64,000 bases of DNA. Origin: Paractinoplanes durhamensis (GTDB lineage: Bacteria > Actinomycetota > Actinomycetes > Mycobacteriales > Micromonosporaceae). The position numbers and the translations under genes are program-made. Of the stretch, positions 50,248 through 58,910 are shown one piece after another. The stretch is from positions 1 to 64,000 of the forward strand of contig NZ_BOML01000032.1 of assembly GCF_016862175.1 (NCBI RefSeq), given 5' to 3'. Each line of letters starts with the position of its first letter. The stretch's first letter is position 1. The notes beneath the pieces are model-generated. The model made no database searches. It was given only the letters and a program-made list of their open reading frames with translations, and was not told the origin of the DNA.

Positions 50248-51528
50248 TTAGTTACGGCTACGTTGCAACGACGTTGCAAGACCGTATTCAGCGGCGAGCT
50301 GGTGGACCCGGTTGACCGCGAGTGGTCGGGCCGGCGAGCCGTGCGGGAGCTGTTTCGCGTACCCCTCCCACATCTCCAGGTCGTCGGCGCCCCACGGGTT
50401 GTGCAGCCAGGTGCGCATCAGCGAGCGGTCCCGGCTGGCCAGCACGGCGGCGCGCAACTGCCCGTCGATGATGTTGCGCAGCCGGGTGATGCCGGGCGCG
50501 TCCGAGCCGGGCAGCAGCGGACCCGCGTACTCCTCCAGGGCATCGGCGACCCGCCCGTGCTCCAGCAGCCGGGCCAGCGTGCGGAAATCCGAGTCGAGCT
50601 CGGCGCGCAGCCGGTAGGGCCGCGACTCGACCAGCTCCGGGCCGAGCGTGCGGCGCAGCCGCGACAATTCGGCGCGCACGGTCACCGGGCTGACATCCTC
50701 CCCATAGAGATCAAAACCAAGTTCCTCGCCGGTACGCCCTTCCGGGTGCGCCAGGAGCAGGACGACCAGTTCCGAATGCCGGCGACCGAGGCGCTGCCGG
50801 GTGCCGCCGAAGGCCAGCGTGGCCTCGTTGCGGCCGAGCGCGGTGACCCGGCCGGTGGCCGCGTGCGGGGTGGCCCGGCTGCCCAGGTAGGCCTCGGCGG
50901 CCAGCGCGGTCGCCCGGACCAGGGCGAGGCTGTGCGGGTTGGCCAGGTGGTCGCCGCCGGTCACGTCGATCGCGCCGAGCAGCCGGCCGGTGGCCGGGTC
51001 GTGGATCGGCGCGGCCGCGCACGTCCAGCGCTGCACCGAGCGGCTGAAGTGCTCGGTCGCGAAGATCTGCAGCGAGTGGTCGATGGCGAGCGCGGTGCCC
51101 GGGGCGTTGGTGCCGGCGTGCGCCTCGTCCCAGCGGGCGCCGGGCACGAAGTTCATCTGCTCGGCCCCGCGCAGCATGGACCCGGCCCCCTCGACCCAGA
51201 GCAGCCGCCCGTACGCGTCGCAGACCGCCATCAGGTGGTCGCCGTCCTCGGCCAGCCCGCCGAGCAGGTCGCGGAAGATCGGCAGCACCCGGGCCAGCGG
51301 GTGGGCCGCCCGGTATTCCTCGAGCTCGCCGTCGCTGAGGTCGATCGGCGGCGTGCTGTCGGCGCCGGGCAGCGCGGACGCCGAGCGTTTCCACGAGTCG
51401 GCCACCACCGAGCGGATCTGGGTAGACCCGCCTTCGCCGGAAAGAAAGCGCTCGTGGGCGCGCCCGACCTGCCGAATCCGTTCGGCCGGATCGGTGCCGA
51501 GATCGAGGGCGAGCCAGGGATTGGCCAC
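50248..51528 (-). CDS. AcoR-like GAF-domain regulator without sigma-54 domain
   Basis: 426 residues. N-terminal IRQVGRAHERFLSG and VVADSWKRSASALP are typical of AcoR-type activators; GAF domain about 80-225 (GTNAPGTALAIDHSLQIFATEHF); no AAA+ domain. The C-terminal part (about 255-400) has winged-helix-like LGRRHSELVVLLLAHPEGRTGEEL and TVRAELSRLRRTLG. This class stands upstream of exaC-DUF779 in actinomycetes and likely activates it. GTG 51528 follows GGAGGTGG. Confidence 0.85.
   Translation of the reverse strand: MANPWLALDLGTDPAERIRQVGRAHERFLSGEGGSTQIRSVVADSWKRSASALPGADSTPPIDLSDGELEEYRAAHPLARVLPIFRDLLGGLAEDGDHLMAVCDAYGRLLWVEGAGSMLRGAEQMNFVPGARWDEAHAGTNAPGTALAIDHSLQIFATEHFSRSVQRWTCAAAPIHDPATGRLLGAIDVTGGDHLANPHSLALVRATALAAEAYLGSRATPHAATGRVTALGRNEATLAFGGTRQRLGRRHSELVVLLLAHPEGRTGEELGFDLYGEDVSPVTVRAELSRLRRTLGPELVESRPYRLRAELDSDFRTLARLLEHGRVADALEEYAGPLLPGSDAPGITRLRNIIDGQLRAAVLASRDRSLMRTWLHNPWGADDLEMWEGYAKQLPHGSPARPLAVNRVHQLAAEYGLATSLQRSRN
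50263..50279. promoter_or_regulatory. 17-bp palindrome TTGCAACG-A-CGTTGCAA upstream of exaC
   Basis: Perfect 8-bp arms about a single base, 53-69 bp upstream of the exaC start, inside the last codons of the regulator gene. Position suits an activator site for the GAF/HTH regulator. Confidence 0.5.
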
Positions 51529-51671
51529 GGGCCACCTCCAGTCCTCCCCATCGTGACCCGCATCACCCCGGACGACAAGACAACCCGTAACAGTGGCGGC
51601 CTTGCGTTGCCACCTTCTTGTTCTCATGCCTCGGCTACTCTCAGCGGGAATCAACGGGGTGAGGGGGAGAA

Positions 51672-53051
51672 TTGTCTGATCTGTCCAAGATCGTCAAGGC
51701 GTACGACGTCCGTGGAACGGTGCCTGACCAGTTCAACGAGGCCGTGGCCCGGGCGCTCGGCACCGCCTTCGTCGAGATGCTGCGCGAGTCGGGCGACGAC
51801 GCGGACCAGATCGTGATCGCGCACGACATGCGCGAGTCCGGCCCCGGCCTGGCCGCCGCCTTCGCCCGCGGCGCCAACGCGGCCGGCGCGGCCGTGATCA
51901 ACACCGGTCTCGGCTCCACCGACCAGCTCTACTACGCCTCCGGTGCCCTCGGTCTGCCCGGCGCGATGTTCACCGCCAGCCACAACCCGGCGCAGTACAA
52001 CGGGATCAAGCTCTGCCGGGCCGGCGCCAGGCCGGTCGGCCAGGACAGCGGCCTCGCCGTGGTCCGCCGCCGCGCCGAGATGCTGCTCAACGACCTGAAC
52101 GCCGAGGCCGACGTGCCGCCCCAGGTCGAGAGCCGCGACCTGCTGCGCGACTACGCCGAGCACCTGCGCTCGCTGGTCGACCTGTCCGGCATTCGCCCGC
52201 TCAAGGTCATCGTGGACGCGGGCAACGGCATGGGCGGTTTCACCGTCCCGGCCGTGCTCGGCGACCAGGTGCTGCCGGCCCTGCCGCTGACCATCGTGCC
52301 GATGTACTTCGAGCTGGACGGCTCGTTCCCCAACCACGAGGCCAACCCGCTCGACCCGGCCAACCTCGTCGACCTGCAGGAGGCCATCCGCGAGCAGGGC
52401 GCCGACATCGGCGTCGCGTTCGACGGCGACGCCGACCGCTGCTTCATCATCGACGAGAACGGCGACCCGGTCTCGCCCTCGGCGGTCACCGCGCTGGTCG
52501 CCAAGCGCGAGCTGGCCAAGTTCCCGGGCAGCACGATCATCCACAACCTGATCACCTCGGCCGCGGTGCCGGAGATCATCACTGAGAACGGCGGCAAGCC
52601 GGTTCGCAGCCGGGTCGGCCACTCGTTCATCAAGGCCGAGATGGCCCGCACCAACGCGGTCTTCGGCGGCGAGCACTCGGCGCACTACTACTTCCGCGAC
52701 TTCTGGTTCGCCGACACCGGCATGCTGGCCGCGATGCACGTGCTGGCCGCGCTCGGCGGGCAGGCCCGGCCGCTGTCCGAGTTCGCCGCCGAGTTCGAGC
52801 GGTACACCGCGTCCGGCGAGATCAACTCCACGGTGGGCGACGCCCCGGCACGGGTCGCCGACGTCCGGGCGGCGTTCCCGGACGCCACGTTCGACGAGCT
52901 GGACGGCATGACCGTGACGCTCGCCGACGGCGCCTGGTTCAACCTGCGCGCGTCCAACACCGAGCCGTTGCTGCGGCTCAACGTGGAGGCGCCGAAGCCG
53001 GATCGGATGGCATCGCTGAGGGACGAAGTGCTGGCGATCGTCCGCCGGTAG
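51672..53051 (+). CDS. manB: phosphomannomutase/phosphoglucomutase
   Basis: 459 residues: KAYDVRGTVP start, phosphoserine loop TASHNPAQYNG, metal loop FDGDADRC, sugar-binding GGEHSAHYYFRDFW and phosphate-binding RASNTEPLLRLNVE. Interconverts mannose-6- and mannose-1-phosphate between manA and manC. TTG start with GGGGGAGA just before it. First of a run manB, Trm112-like, SIS, CDF; order like Rv3257c-Rv3256c. Confidence 0.94.
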   Translation: MSDLSKIVKAYDVRGTVPDQFNEAVARALGTAFVEMLRESGDDADQIVIAHDMRESGPGLAAAFARGANAAGAAVINTGLGSTDQLYYASGALGLPGAMFTASHNPAQYNGIKLCRAGARPVGQDSGLAVVRRRAEMLLNDLNAEADVPPQVESRDLLRDYAEHLRSLVDLSGIRPLKVIVDAGNGMGGFTVPAVLGDQVLPALPLTIVPMYFELDGSFPNHEANPLDPANLVDLQEAIREQGADIGVAFDGDADRCFIIDENGDPVSPSAVTALVAKRELAKFPGSTIIHNLITSAAVPEIITENGGKPVRSRVGHSFIKAEMARTNAVFGGEHSAHYYFRDFWFADTGMLAAMHVLAALGGQARPLSEFAAEFERYTASGEINSTVGDAPARVADVRAAFPDATFDELDGMTVTLADGAWFNLRASNTEPLLRLNVEAPKPDRMASLRDEVLAIVRR

Positions 53052-53093
53052 GATCGGGAGGCTCGTTATCCCCATCCGTAAAGGAGTCGTTCG

Positions 53094-53279
53094 GTGGCCC
53101 TCGATCCGCAGTTGCTGGACATCCTGGCCTGCCCGGACACGCATCATGCGCCGTTGACCCACGACGCGGAGGCGCAAACGCTCACCTGCACGGAGTGCGG
53201 CCGGATCTTCGAGATCCGCGACGACATCCCCGTTCTGCTTCTCGACGAGGCGCGGACGCCCTCCGCGAAGGAGGCCTGA
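53094..53279 (+). CDS. Trm112-like small zinc protein
   Basis: 61 residues with two Cys pairs region: LACPDTHHAPL and LTCTECGRIFEIRDDIPVLLLDEA, the Trm112/UPF0434 pattern (one position of the first pair is not Cys). Such proteins are methyltransferase partners in eukaryotes; in actinobacteria the role is unknown. GTG start; the stop overlaps the next ATG by 1 bp. Confidence 0.85.
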   Translation: MALDPQLLDILACPDTHHAPLTHDAEAQTLTCTECGRIFEIRDDIPVLLLDEARTPSAKEA

Positions 53280-54505
53280 TGGCCACCCCGCTGGAGGGCC
53301 GGTCCGGCGTCAACGGCCACCGCATCGCCGACGAGTCGTTGCTCGACGACGAGAAGTCGATGCTGGCCAACGACCCGGGCGGCATGCTGCGCGCCACCGC
53401 GTCGGCCGGCGCCCAGGTCCGCGAGTCGGCGGCCCTGGCCGCCGAGGCCGACCTGAGCGTGATGGCCGACGAGGGCCGCCCCCGGGCGGTCGTCGTGGCC
53501 GGCATCGGCACCGCCGGTCTGACCGGCAACATCCTGGCCACCGTGGCCGGTCCGCGCTGCCCGGTGCCGATCATCGGGCACCGCAGCGCCGGCATCCCCG
53601 GCTGGGTGGGCGCGGCCGACGTGGTCTTCGCCGTATCCGCCTCCGGCCGCAGCCCCGAGGCGCTCGCCGCCGCCGAGGCCGCGGTCCGCCGCGGTGCCCG
53701 GCTGGTCGCGATCGGCAACCCCGACACCGAGCTGCAGGCGATGGCCGAGCGGGCCCGCTCGCCGTTCATCCCGGTGCCGCGCCGGGCACCCGCCCGGGCC
53801 AGCCTCTGGGGCCTGGCCGTGCCGGTGCTGCTCGCCGCGCGCGCGATCGGCCTGGTCAAGGTCAACGAGGCCGACCTGGCCGAGACCGCGACCCGGCTCG
53901 ACGCCGACGCCGAGCGCTGCCGGCCCGGTGCCGACTCGTTCGTCAACCCGGCCAAGTCGCTCGCGCTCGGGCTGGCCGGCTCGATCCCGATCGTCTGGGG
54001 CTCGTCCCCGCTGGCCACCGTGGCCGCCCGCCGCTTCGCCGACACGCTCGCCGCCAACGCGCGCTACCCGGTGATGGCCGGTGCGCTCGGCGAGGCCGGG
54101 CGCGGCCGGGTCGGCCTGCTCGACGGCGTCTTCGGCGGTCTCGCCGAGTCGTCCCGGGACATCTTCGCCGACCCCGACGAGGCCGAGGAGGCGCTCGGCA
54201 CCCGGCTGCGTCTCGTGCTGTTCCGCGACGGCGGCCTCAACCCCGAGGACGACGCGGACGAGCCGGTCGCCGTCGAGGAACGCCGCGCCGACGCCGTGCG
54301 GACCCTGGCCGAGCGGCGCGGGGTGCGCTGCGACGTGCTGACCGCCGAGGGCGGCTCGGCGCTGGAACGGCTGGCCTCGCTCACCGCGGTGCCCGACTTC
54401 GCTTCGCTGTATCTTGCTCTGGCACATGGACTCGACCCGATGGCCGTCCCCGCCATCAGCGAGATGAAGGAGCTGTCGAACCCGATGCCAGAGGGAATTC
54501 AGTGA
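53279..54505 (+). CDS. SIS-domain protein, phosphomannose/phosphoglucose isomerase-like
   Basis: 408 residues. An SIS domain (about 65-170; GIGTAGLTGNILA, SASGRSPEAL) and a C-terminal bifunctional-PGI/PMI-like half with VWGSSPLATVAARRFADTLAANARYP. Same place as mycobacterial Rv3256c between manB and manA, so likely works in mannose or glucose phosphate metabolism, though catalytic activity is unproven. ATG overlaps the Trm112-like stop; its stop overlaps the CDF start. Confidence 0.85.
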   Translation: MATPLEGRSGVNGHRIADESLLDDEKSMLANDPGGMLRATASAGAQVRESAALAAEADLSVMADEGRPRAVVVAGIGTAGLTGNILATVAGPRCPVPIIGHRSAGIPGWVGAADVVFAVSASGRSPEALAAAEAAVRRGARLVAIGNPDTELQAMAERARSPFIPVPRRAPARASLWGLAVPVLLAARAIGLVKVNEADLAETATRLDADAERCRPGADSFVNPAKSLALGLAGSIPIVWGSSPLATVAARRFADTLAANARYPVMAGALGEAGRGRVGLLDGVFGGLAESSRDIFADPDEAEEALGTRLRLVLFRDGGLNPEDDADEPVAVEERRADAVRTLAERRGVRCDVLTAEGGSALERLASLTAVPDFASLYLALAHGLDPMAVPAISEMKELSNPMPEGIQ

Positions 54506-55458
54506 GTTCTGAGGGTGGCACCAAAGCGATTCTCGCGGCGCTGACCGCGAATCTCGGCATCGCCGTCACCAAGTTCATCGCGTGGTTGCTCACCAACTCG
54601 TCGTCGATGCTGGCCGAGGCGATCCACTCGCTGGCCGACTCGGGCAACCAACTCCTGTTGCTGCTCGGCGGCAAGCAGGCGAAGCGGAAGGCGACGCCCG
54701 AGCACCCGTTCGGCTACGGCCGGGAGCGCTACATCTACGCGTTCATCGTGTCGATCGTGCTGTTCAGCGTCGGTGGTCTGTTCGCGCTCTACGAGGGCTA
54801 CCACAAGATCCGGCACCCGGAGCCGATCCACGGTTGGCAGTGGGTCCCGATCGCGGTCCTGGTCGTGGCGATCGGCCTGGAGAGCTACTCGTTCATGACC
54901 GCGATCAAGGAGTCCAACCACACCCGGGGCAAGACCACCTGGGTCAACTTCGTCCGCCGGGCCAAGGCGCCGGAGCTGCCGGTGGTGCTGCTCGAGGACG
55001 CCGGTGCCCTGATCGGCCTGGTGCTGGCCCTGTTCGGGGTCAGCCTCACGCTGATCACCGGCGACGGGGTGTGGGACGGCATCGGCACCGCGGCGATCGG
55101 TGTGCTGCTGGTGGCGATCGCGGTGGTGCTGGCGATCGAGACGAAGAGCCTGCTGATCGGTGAGGGCGCCAACCCGGAAGAGGTCCGCAAGATCGAGCAG
55201 GCGATCCTGGCCGGCGACGGCATCGAGCGGATCATCCACATGAAGACCCTGCACCTGGGCCCGGAGGAGCTGCTGGTCGCGGTGAAGATCGCGGTGCCGC
55301 GGGCCGAGCGGGCCGACGATCTGGCGACGCACATCGACGAGACCGAGGTGCGGATCCGCGAGGCGGTGCCGATCGCCCGGGTGATCTACATCGAGCCGGA
55401 CATCTTCAGCGAGCGCAAGGCCGGCGCGGTCGCCGAGGGTGCCCCGGCCACGGCGTAG
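54502..55458 (+). CDS. cation diffusion facilitator transporter
   Basis: 318 residues with six membrane helices: SSSMLAEAIHSLADSGNQLLLL holds the HxxxD metal site, LEDAGALIGLVLALFG the second acidic site (Glu instead of the usual His), then a cytoplasmic ferredoxin-like domain (about 225-300). Exports zinc or a similar divalent metal. GTG overlaps the SIS gene by 4 bp (GTGA), so cotranscribed with sugar genes. Confidence 0.9.
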   Translation: MSSEGGTKAILAALTANLGIAVTKFIAWLLTNSSSMLAEAIHSLADSGNQLLLLLGGKQAKRKATPEHPFGYGRERYIYAFIVSIVLFSVGGLFALYEGYHKIRHPEPIHGWQWVPIAVLVVAIGLESYSFMTAIKESNHTRGKTTWVNFVRRAKAPELPVVLLEDAGALIGLVLALFGVSLTLITGDGVWDGIGTAAIGVLLVAIAVVLAIETKSLLIGEGANPEEVRKIEQAILAGDGIERIIHMKTLHLGPEELLVAVKIAVPRAERADDLATHIDETEVRIREAVPIARVIYIEPDIFSERKAGAVAEGAPATA

Positions 55459-55518
55459 CAGCTGCCGTCCCAGCGCCCCGCCCGCCACCCTGAAACGGAT
55501 TAAAGGCAGAGCCATCCC

Positions 55519-56673
55519 ATGAGCGTGTACGCACTCACCGGTGTCATCCGCCCCTACGCCTGGGGCTCGCACAGTGTGATCGCCGACCTGCAGGGCCGGC
55601 CCAGCCCGACCGAGGCCCCCGAGGCCGAGTTGTGGCTGGGCGCCCACCCCGGCGATCCGTCCACGGTCACGGTCGAGGGCGCGCAGGTCAGCCTGCCCGG
55701 GCTCATCGCCGACAACCCGAAAGCGCAGCTGGGGGAGCAGGTGGCGGCCGTTTTCGGCCCCCGCCTGCCCTTCCTGCTCAAGGTCCTCGCGGCCGGGGCG
55801 CCGCTGTCGCTGCAGGCGCACCCCTCGCTGGAGTACGCGCGCGCGGCCTACGCCCGCCAGGAAGCCGACCCGAGCCTGCCCAAGAATTACACCGACGCCA
55901 ACCACAAGCCCGAGATGCTGGTGGCGATCACCCCGTTCGAGGCGCTGTGCGGTTTCCGGGCGCCCGGAGCGGCCGCCGACGACATCGAGGCCTTCGGGAT
56001 CGACGCGCTGGGCCCGGTGGTGGCGGCGCTGCGCGCCGGCGACCTCGCGGGGGCGGTGCAGACCCTGCTCAGCTGGCCCGAGGGCGACCGCCGGGAGCTG
56101 ATCGACGCGGTGGTGGCGGCCGGCACCAGCGAGCTGGCCACCAGCCTGGCCGGCTTCTACCCCGGCGATCCCGGCGTCCTGGTGGCGCTGCTGCTCAACC
56201 ACGTCCGCCTGCAGCCCGGCGAGGCCATCTGGATGCCCGCCGGCAACCTGCACGCCTACCTCAAGGGCGCCGGCGTCGAGCTCATGGCGGCCAGCGACAA
56301 CGTGCTGCGCGGCGGCCTCACCCCGAAGCGGGTCGACGTCCCCGAGCTCCTGAAGGTGCTGCGCTTCGAGGTCCTCGACGACCCGATCCTGCGTGCGACC
56401 GAGGTGGCGCCCGGCATCCTGACCTGGCCGGTTCCGATCCCCGACTTCGTGCTCTACCGCGTCGAGGTGGACGGCACCGGCGCGCCGGTCGAGGTTCCGG
56501 CCGACGGCCCGCGGATCATTCTGGCCACCGCCGGCGACATGTTCGTCGGCGAGTCCATCGACGGCACGCCCATCGAGCTGACCTGCGGAAACGCTGCCTA
56601 TGCGCCCGCCGACGCGGGCAAGCTGAAGATCGCCGGCGCCGGCCAGGCGTTCATCGCCACGGTCCCGGCATAA
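55519..56673 (+). CDS. manA: mannose-6-phosphate isomerase, class I
   Basis: 384 residues: YAWGSHSVIADLQGRPSPTEAPEAELWLGAHP, LSLQAHPS with zinc ligands, NHKPEMLVAITPFEALCGFR, and IWMPAGNLHAYLKGAGVELMAASDNVLRGGLTPKRVD. Interconverts fructose-6- and mannose-6-phosphate, entry of the GDP-mannose route with manB and manC. ATG start; 61 bp after the CDF stop. Confidence 0.95.
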   Translation: MSVYALTGVIRPYAWGSHSVIADLQGRPSPTEAPEAELWLGAHPGDPSTVTVEGAQVSLPGLIADNPKAQLGEQVAAVFGPRLPFLLKVLAAGAPLSLQAHPSLEYARAAYARQEADPSLPKNYTDANHKPEMLVAITPFEALCGFRAPGAAADDIEAFGIDALGPVVAALRAGDLAGAVQTLLSWPEGDRRELIDAVVAAGTSELATSLAGFYPGDPGVLVALLLNHVRLQPGEAIWMPAGNLHAYLKGAGVELMAASDNVLRGGLTPKRVDVPELLKVLRFEVLDDPILRATEVAPGILTWPVPIPDFVLYRVEVDGTGAPVEVPADGPRIILATAGDMFVGESIDGTPIELTCGNAAYAPADAGKLKIAGAGQAFIATVPA

Positions 56674-56677
56674 CCAG

Positions 56678-57189
56678 ATCAAGACCACTTCACGGGTACG
56701 CGGCGGCCGGTCCACAACCGCACCGGCGCCCGGCCCGCCTCTCGGCGCGACCGATTTGCCACACCGGCGCGTGCCGCGCCTCTCGCGTGTGAAGTTCGGC
56801 TGGGCTGGGACCGTTGCACGTGTGCGTAGAGTGACGCGACCCGCCCGTCTAGATACGAAATTTCCCGATTTGCTTGACATGGGCGACTGCGGAGTGTGAA
56901 TCTATAACCACGCAGCGTCATTGGTGATCGGGGGGTCCCACGGACGCGCGCGGTACCAAACCGGGGGGATGAACGGGGCGGCGGGTCTAGGCCTGTCGCC
57001 CCGTTCGCTATTCCGGTCCGGGCCGCGTTTCGGGGACGACGCTGCATTTCAGGGGCGACGCCGGCGTGGGCGTGCCGCACGCGAAAGGCGCGTCACGCGC
57101 CGGTGTTGCAGATGATCGCGCCGAGAGGCGGGCCGCGCGCCGGTGCGGTTGTGGACTGTCCACCCGCGTACCCATGAAGTGGTCTTGAT
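56678..57189. repeat. 512-bp element with 112-bp inverted arms upstream of ahcY
   Basis: The whole manA-ahcY gap (56674-57257) has no gene. Its arms, 56678-56789 and 57078-57189, are inverted copies of one another, about 85% identical by eye with only two compensating single-base indels. Outer ends read ATCAAGACCACTTCA, inner ends CGCGTG. The 288-bp centre holds a promoter-like TTGACA (near 56874) and a hairpin. MITE-like, or two inverted copies of a dispersed repeat. Confidence 0.85.
56971..57006. other. 10-bp stem hairpin within the inverted-arm element
   Basis: GAACGGGGCG (56971-56980), 16-base loop, CGCCCCGTTC (56997-57006), a perfect stem. No T-run follows. May be a transcription attenuator in the ahcY leader or part of the element. 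Confidence 0.5.
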
Positions 57190-57257
57190 GGTTGGGGTCG
57201 CCGGGCGTGGGTGCCAAGCGTCAGGCACGTGCATCGCCATCCGCATGAGGAGCTTGG

Positions 57258-58724
57258 ATGACCATTACCAGCCGTCCGCGGACGGTTTCCGCCGGCGATT
57301 TCAAGGTCGCCGACCTGTCGCTCGCCGCTTTCGGTCGCAAGGAGATCGAGCTGGCCGAGCACGAGATGCCGGGGCTGATGTCGCTGCGGCGCGAATTCGG
57401 GCCGAGCCGGCCGTTGCGCGGCGCCCGGATCACCGGCTCGCTGCACATGACCATTCAGACCGCGGTCCTGATCGAGACGCTGACCGCGCTCGGCGCGCAG
57501 GTGCGCTGGGCCTCCTGCAACATCTTCTCGACGCAGGACCATGCGGCCGCCGCGATCGTCGTCGGCTGCGCGGGAACGCCGGAGGAGCCGCAGGGTGTGC
57601 CGGTGTTCGCCTGGAAGGGCGAGTCGCTCGAGGAGTACTGGTGGTGCACCGAGCAGGTCCTGCTGTGGCCGGACGGCGAGGCGCCCAACATGATCCTGGA
57701 CGACGGCGGGGACGCGACGCTGCTGGTGCACAAGGGTGCCGAGGTCGAGAAGCTCGGTGCGGTGCCGTCGGCCTCGTCGGCCGACTCCGAGGAGTACGCG
57801 GTGATCCTCGGCGTGCTCGCCCGCTCGCTGGCGGAGGACGACCGGCGGTGGACACGGGTGGCGGCCGGCATCAAGGGCGTCACCGAGGAGACCACGACCG
57901 GCGTGCACCGGCTGTACGAGATGCAGCAGAACGGCACCCTGCTGTTCCCGGCGATCAACGTGAACGACTCGGTGACCAAGAGCAAGTTCGACAACAAGTA
58001 CGGCTGCCGGCACTCGCTGATCGACGGCATCAACCGGGCCACCGACGTGCTGATCGGCGGCAAGGTGGCGGTCGTCCTCGGCTACGGCGACGTGGGCAAG
58101 GGCTGCGCCGAGTCGCTGCGTGGCCAGGGCGCCCGGGTGATCGTCACCGAGGTCGACCCGATCTGCGCCCTGCAGGCCGCGATGGACGGCTACCAGGTCG
58201 CCACGATCGACGACGTGGTCTCCTCCGCGGACATCTTCGTGACCGCGACCGGGTGCTTCGACGTGATCACCCACGAGCACATGAGCCGGATGAAGCACCA
58301 GGCGATCGTCGGAAACATCGGACATTTCGACAATGAGATCGATATGGCGGGCCTGACCCGGCGGGCGGACACCACGAGGATCACCATCAAGCCGCAGGTC
58401 GACGAGTGGCGGTTCGCCGACGGGCACTCGATCATCGTGCTGTCCGAGGGGCGCCTGCTCAACCTGGGCAACGCGACCGGGCACCCGTCGTTCGTGATGA
58501 GCAGCAGCTTCTCGAACCAGACGATCGCCCAGATCGAGCTGTTCACCAAGACCGAGGACTACCCGGTCGGGGTGTACGTGCTGCCGAAGCACCTGGACGA
58601 GAAGGTCGCCCGCCTGCACCTCGCCGCGCTCGGGGTCCGGCTGACCGAGCTCACCAAGGAGCAGGCCGCCTACCTGGGTGTCGCGGTCGAGGGACCGTAC
58701 AAGCCGGAGCTCTACCGCTACTGA
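57258..58724 (+). CDS. ahcY: S-adenosylhomocysteinase
   Basis: 488 residues. FKVADLSLAAFGRKEIELAEHEMPGL start, SCNIFSTQDHAAAAI, WKGESLEEYWWC, INVNDSVTKSKFDNKYG, the NAD loop GYGDVGKGCAESL, and C-terminal KPELYRY. Splits S-adenosylhomocysteine to homocysteine and adenosine, clearing the product inhibitor of methyltransferases. ATG start. In mycobacteria this gene (sahH) also lies just upstream of mtrA. Confidence 0.97.
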   Translation: MTITSRPRTVSAGDFKVADLSLAAFGRKEIELAEHEMPGLMSLRREFGPSRPLRGARITGSLHMTIQTAVLIETLTALGAQVRWASCNIFSTQDHAAAAIVVGCAGTPEEPQGVPVFAWKGESLEEYWWCTEQVLLWPDGEAPNMILDDGGDATLLVHKGAEVEKLGAVPSASSADSEEYAVILGVLARSLAEDDRRWTRVAAGIKGVTEETTTGVHRLYEMQQNGTLLFPAINVNDSVTKSKFDNKYGCRHSLIDGINRATDVLIGGKVAVVLGYGDVGKGCAESLRGQGARVIVTEVDPICALQAAMDGYQVATIDDVVSSADIFVTATGCFDVITHEHMSRMKHQAIVGNIGHFDNEIDMAGLTRRADTTRITIKPQVDEWRFADGHSIIVLSEGRLLNLGNATGHPSFVMSSSFSNQTIAQIELFTKTEDYPVGVYVLPKHLDEKVARLHLAALGVRLTELTKEQAAYLGVAVEGPYKPELYRY

Positions 58725-58730
58725 TCGCAT

Positions 58731-58768
58731 GATCGAGCCCTCGTCCGCCGCCGGACGAGGGCTCGATC
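58731..58768 (+). terminator. strong hairpin terminator after ahcY
   Basis: 17-bp perfect stem GATCGAGCCCTCGTCCG with a 4-base loop (58748-58751), 7 bp after the ahcY stop. No long T-run. Symmetric enough to work in both directions. Confidence 0.85.
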
Positions 58769-58846
58769 TCTCCGGGGGTGTCCGGCAGTTGCCGCTACCG
58801 TGATCCCCGTCGTCTCACGTTCATTACTCCATGCCGCCTGACCTGC

Positions 58847-58878
58847 ATGCAAGTGCATAGTGTGCAATGCAAGTTGCA
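58847..58878. promoter_or_regulatory. paired ATGCAAGT(T)GCA repeats before the XRE gene
   Basis: ATGCAAGTGCA (58847-58857) and ATGCAAGTTGCA (58867-58878) are direct repeats one 20-bp step apart (two helix turns), 33 bp before the XRE start. Likely operator for the regulator itself. Confidence 0.5.
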
Positions 58879-58910
58879 GAGAGACACCGAAGCGTGTCTA
58901 TGGTGACGGC

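Noticed and set aside
48687..51528. exaC unit as the formaldehyde outlet of the N-methylglutamate operon
   Set aside because: It is about 35 kb away with its own regulator and belongs to the acetaldehyde-type DUF779-linked subgroup, so no link can be drawn from sequence.
56674..57257. SAH or SAM riboswitch upstream of ahcY
   Set aside because: I could not match the conserved core of any SAM/SAH riboswitch; the region is better described by its long inverted arms. A covariance-model search would settle it.
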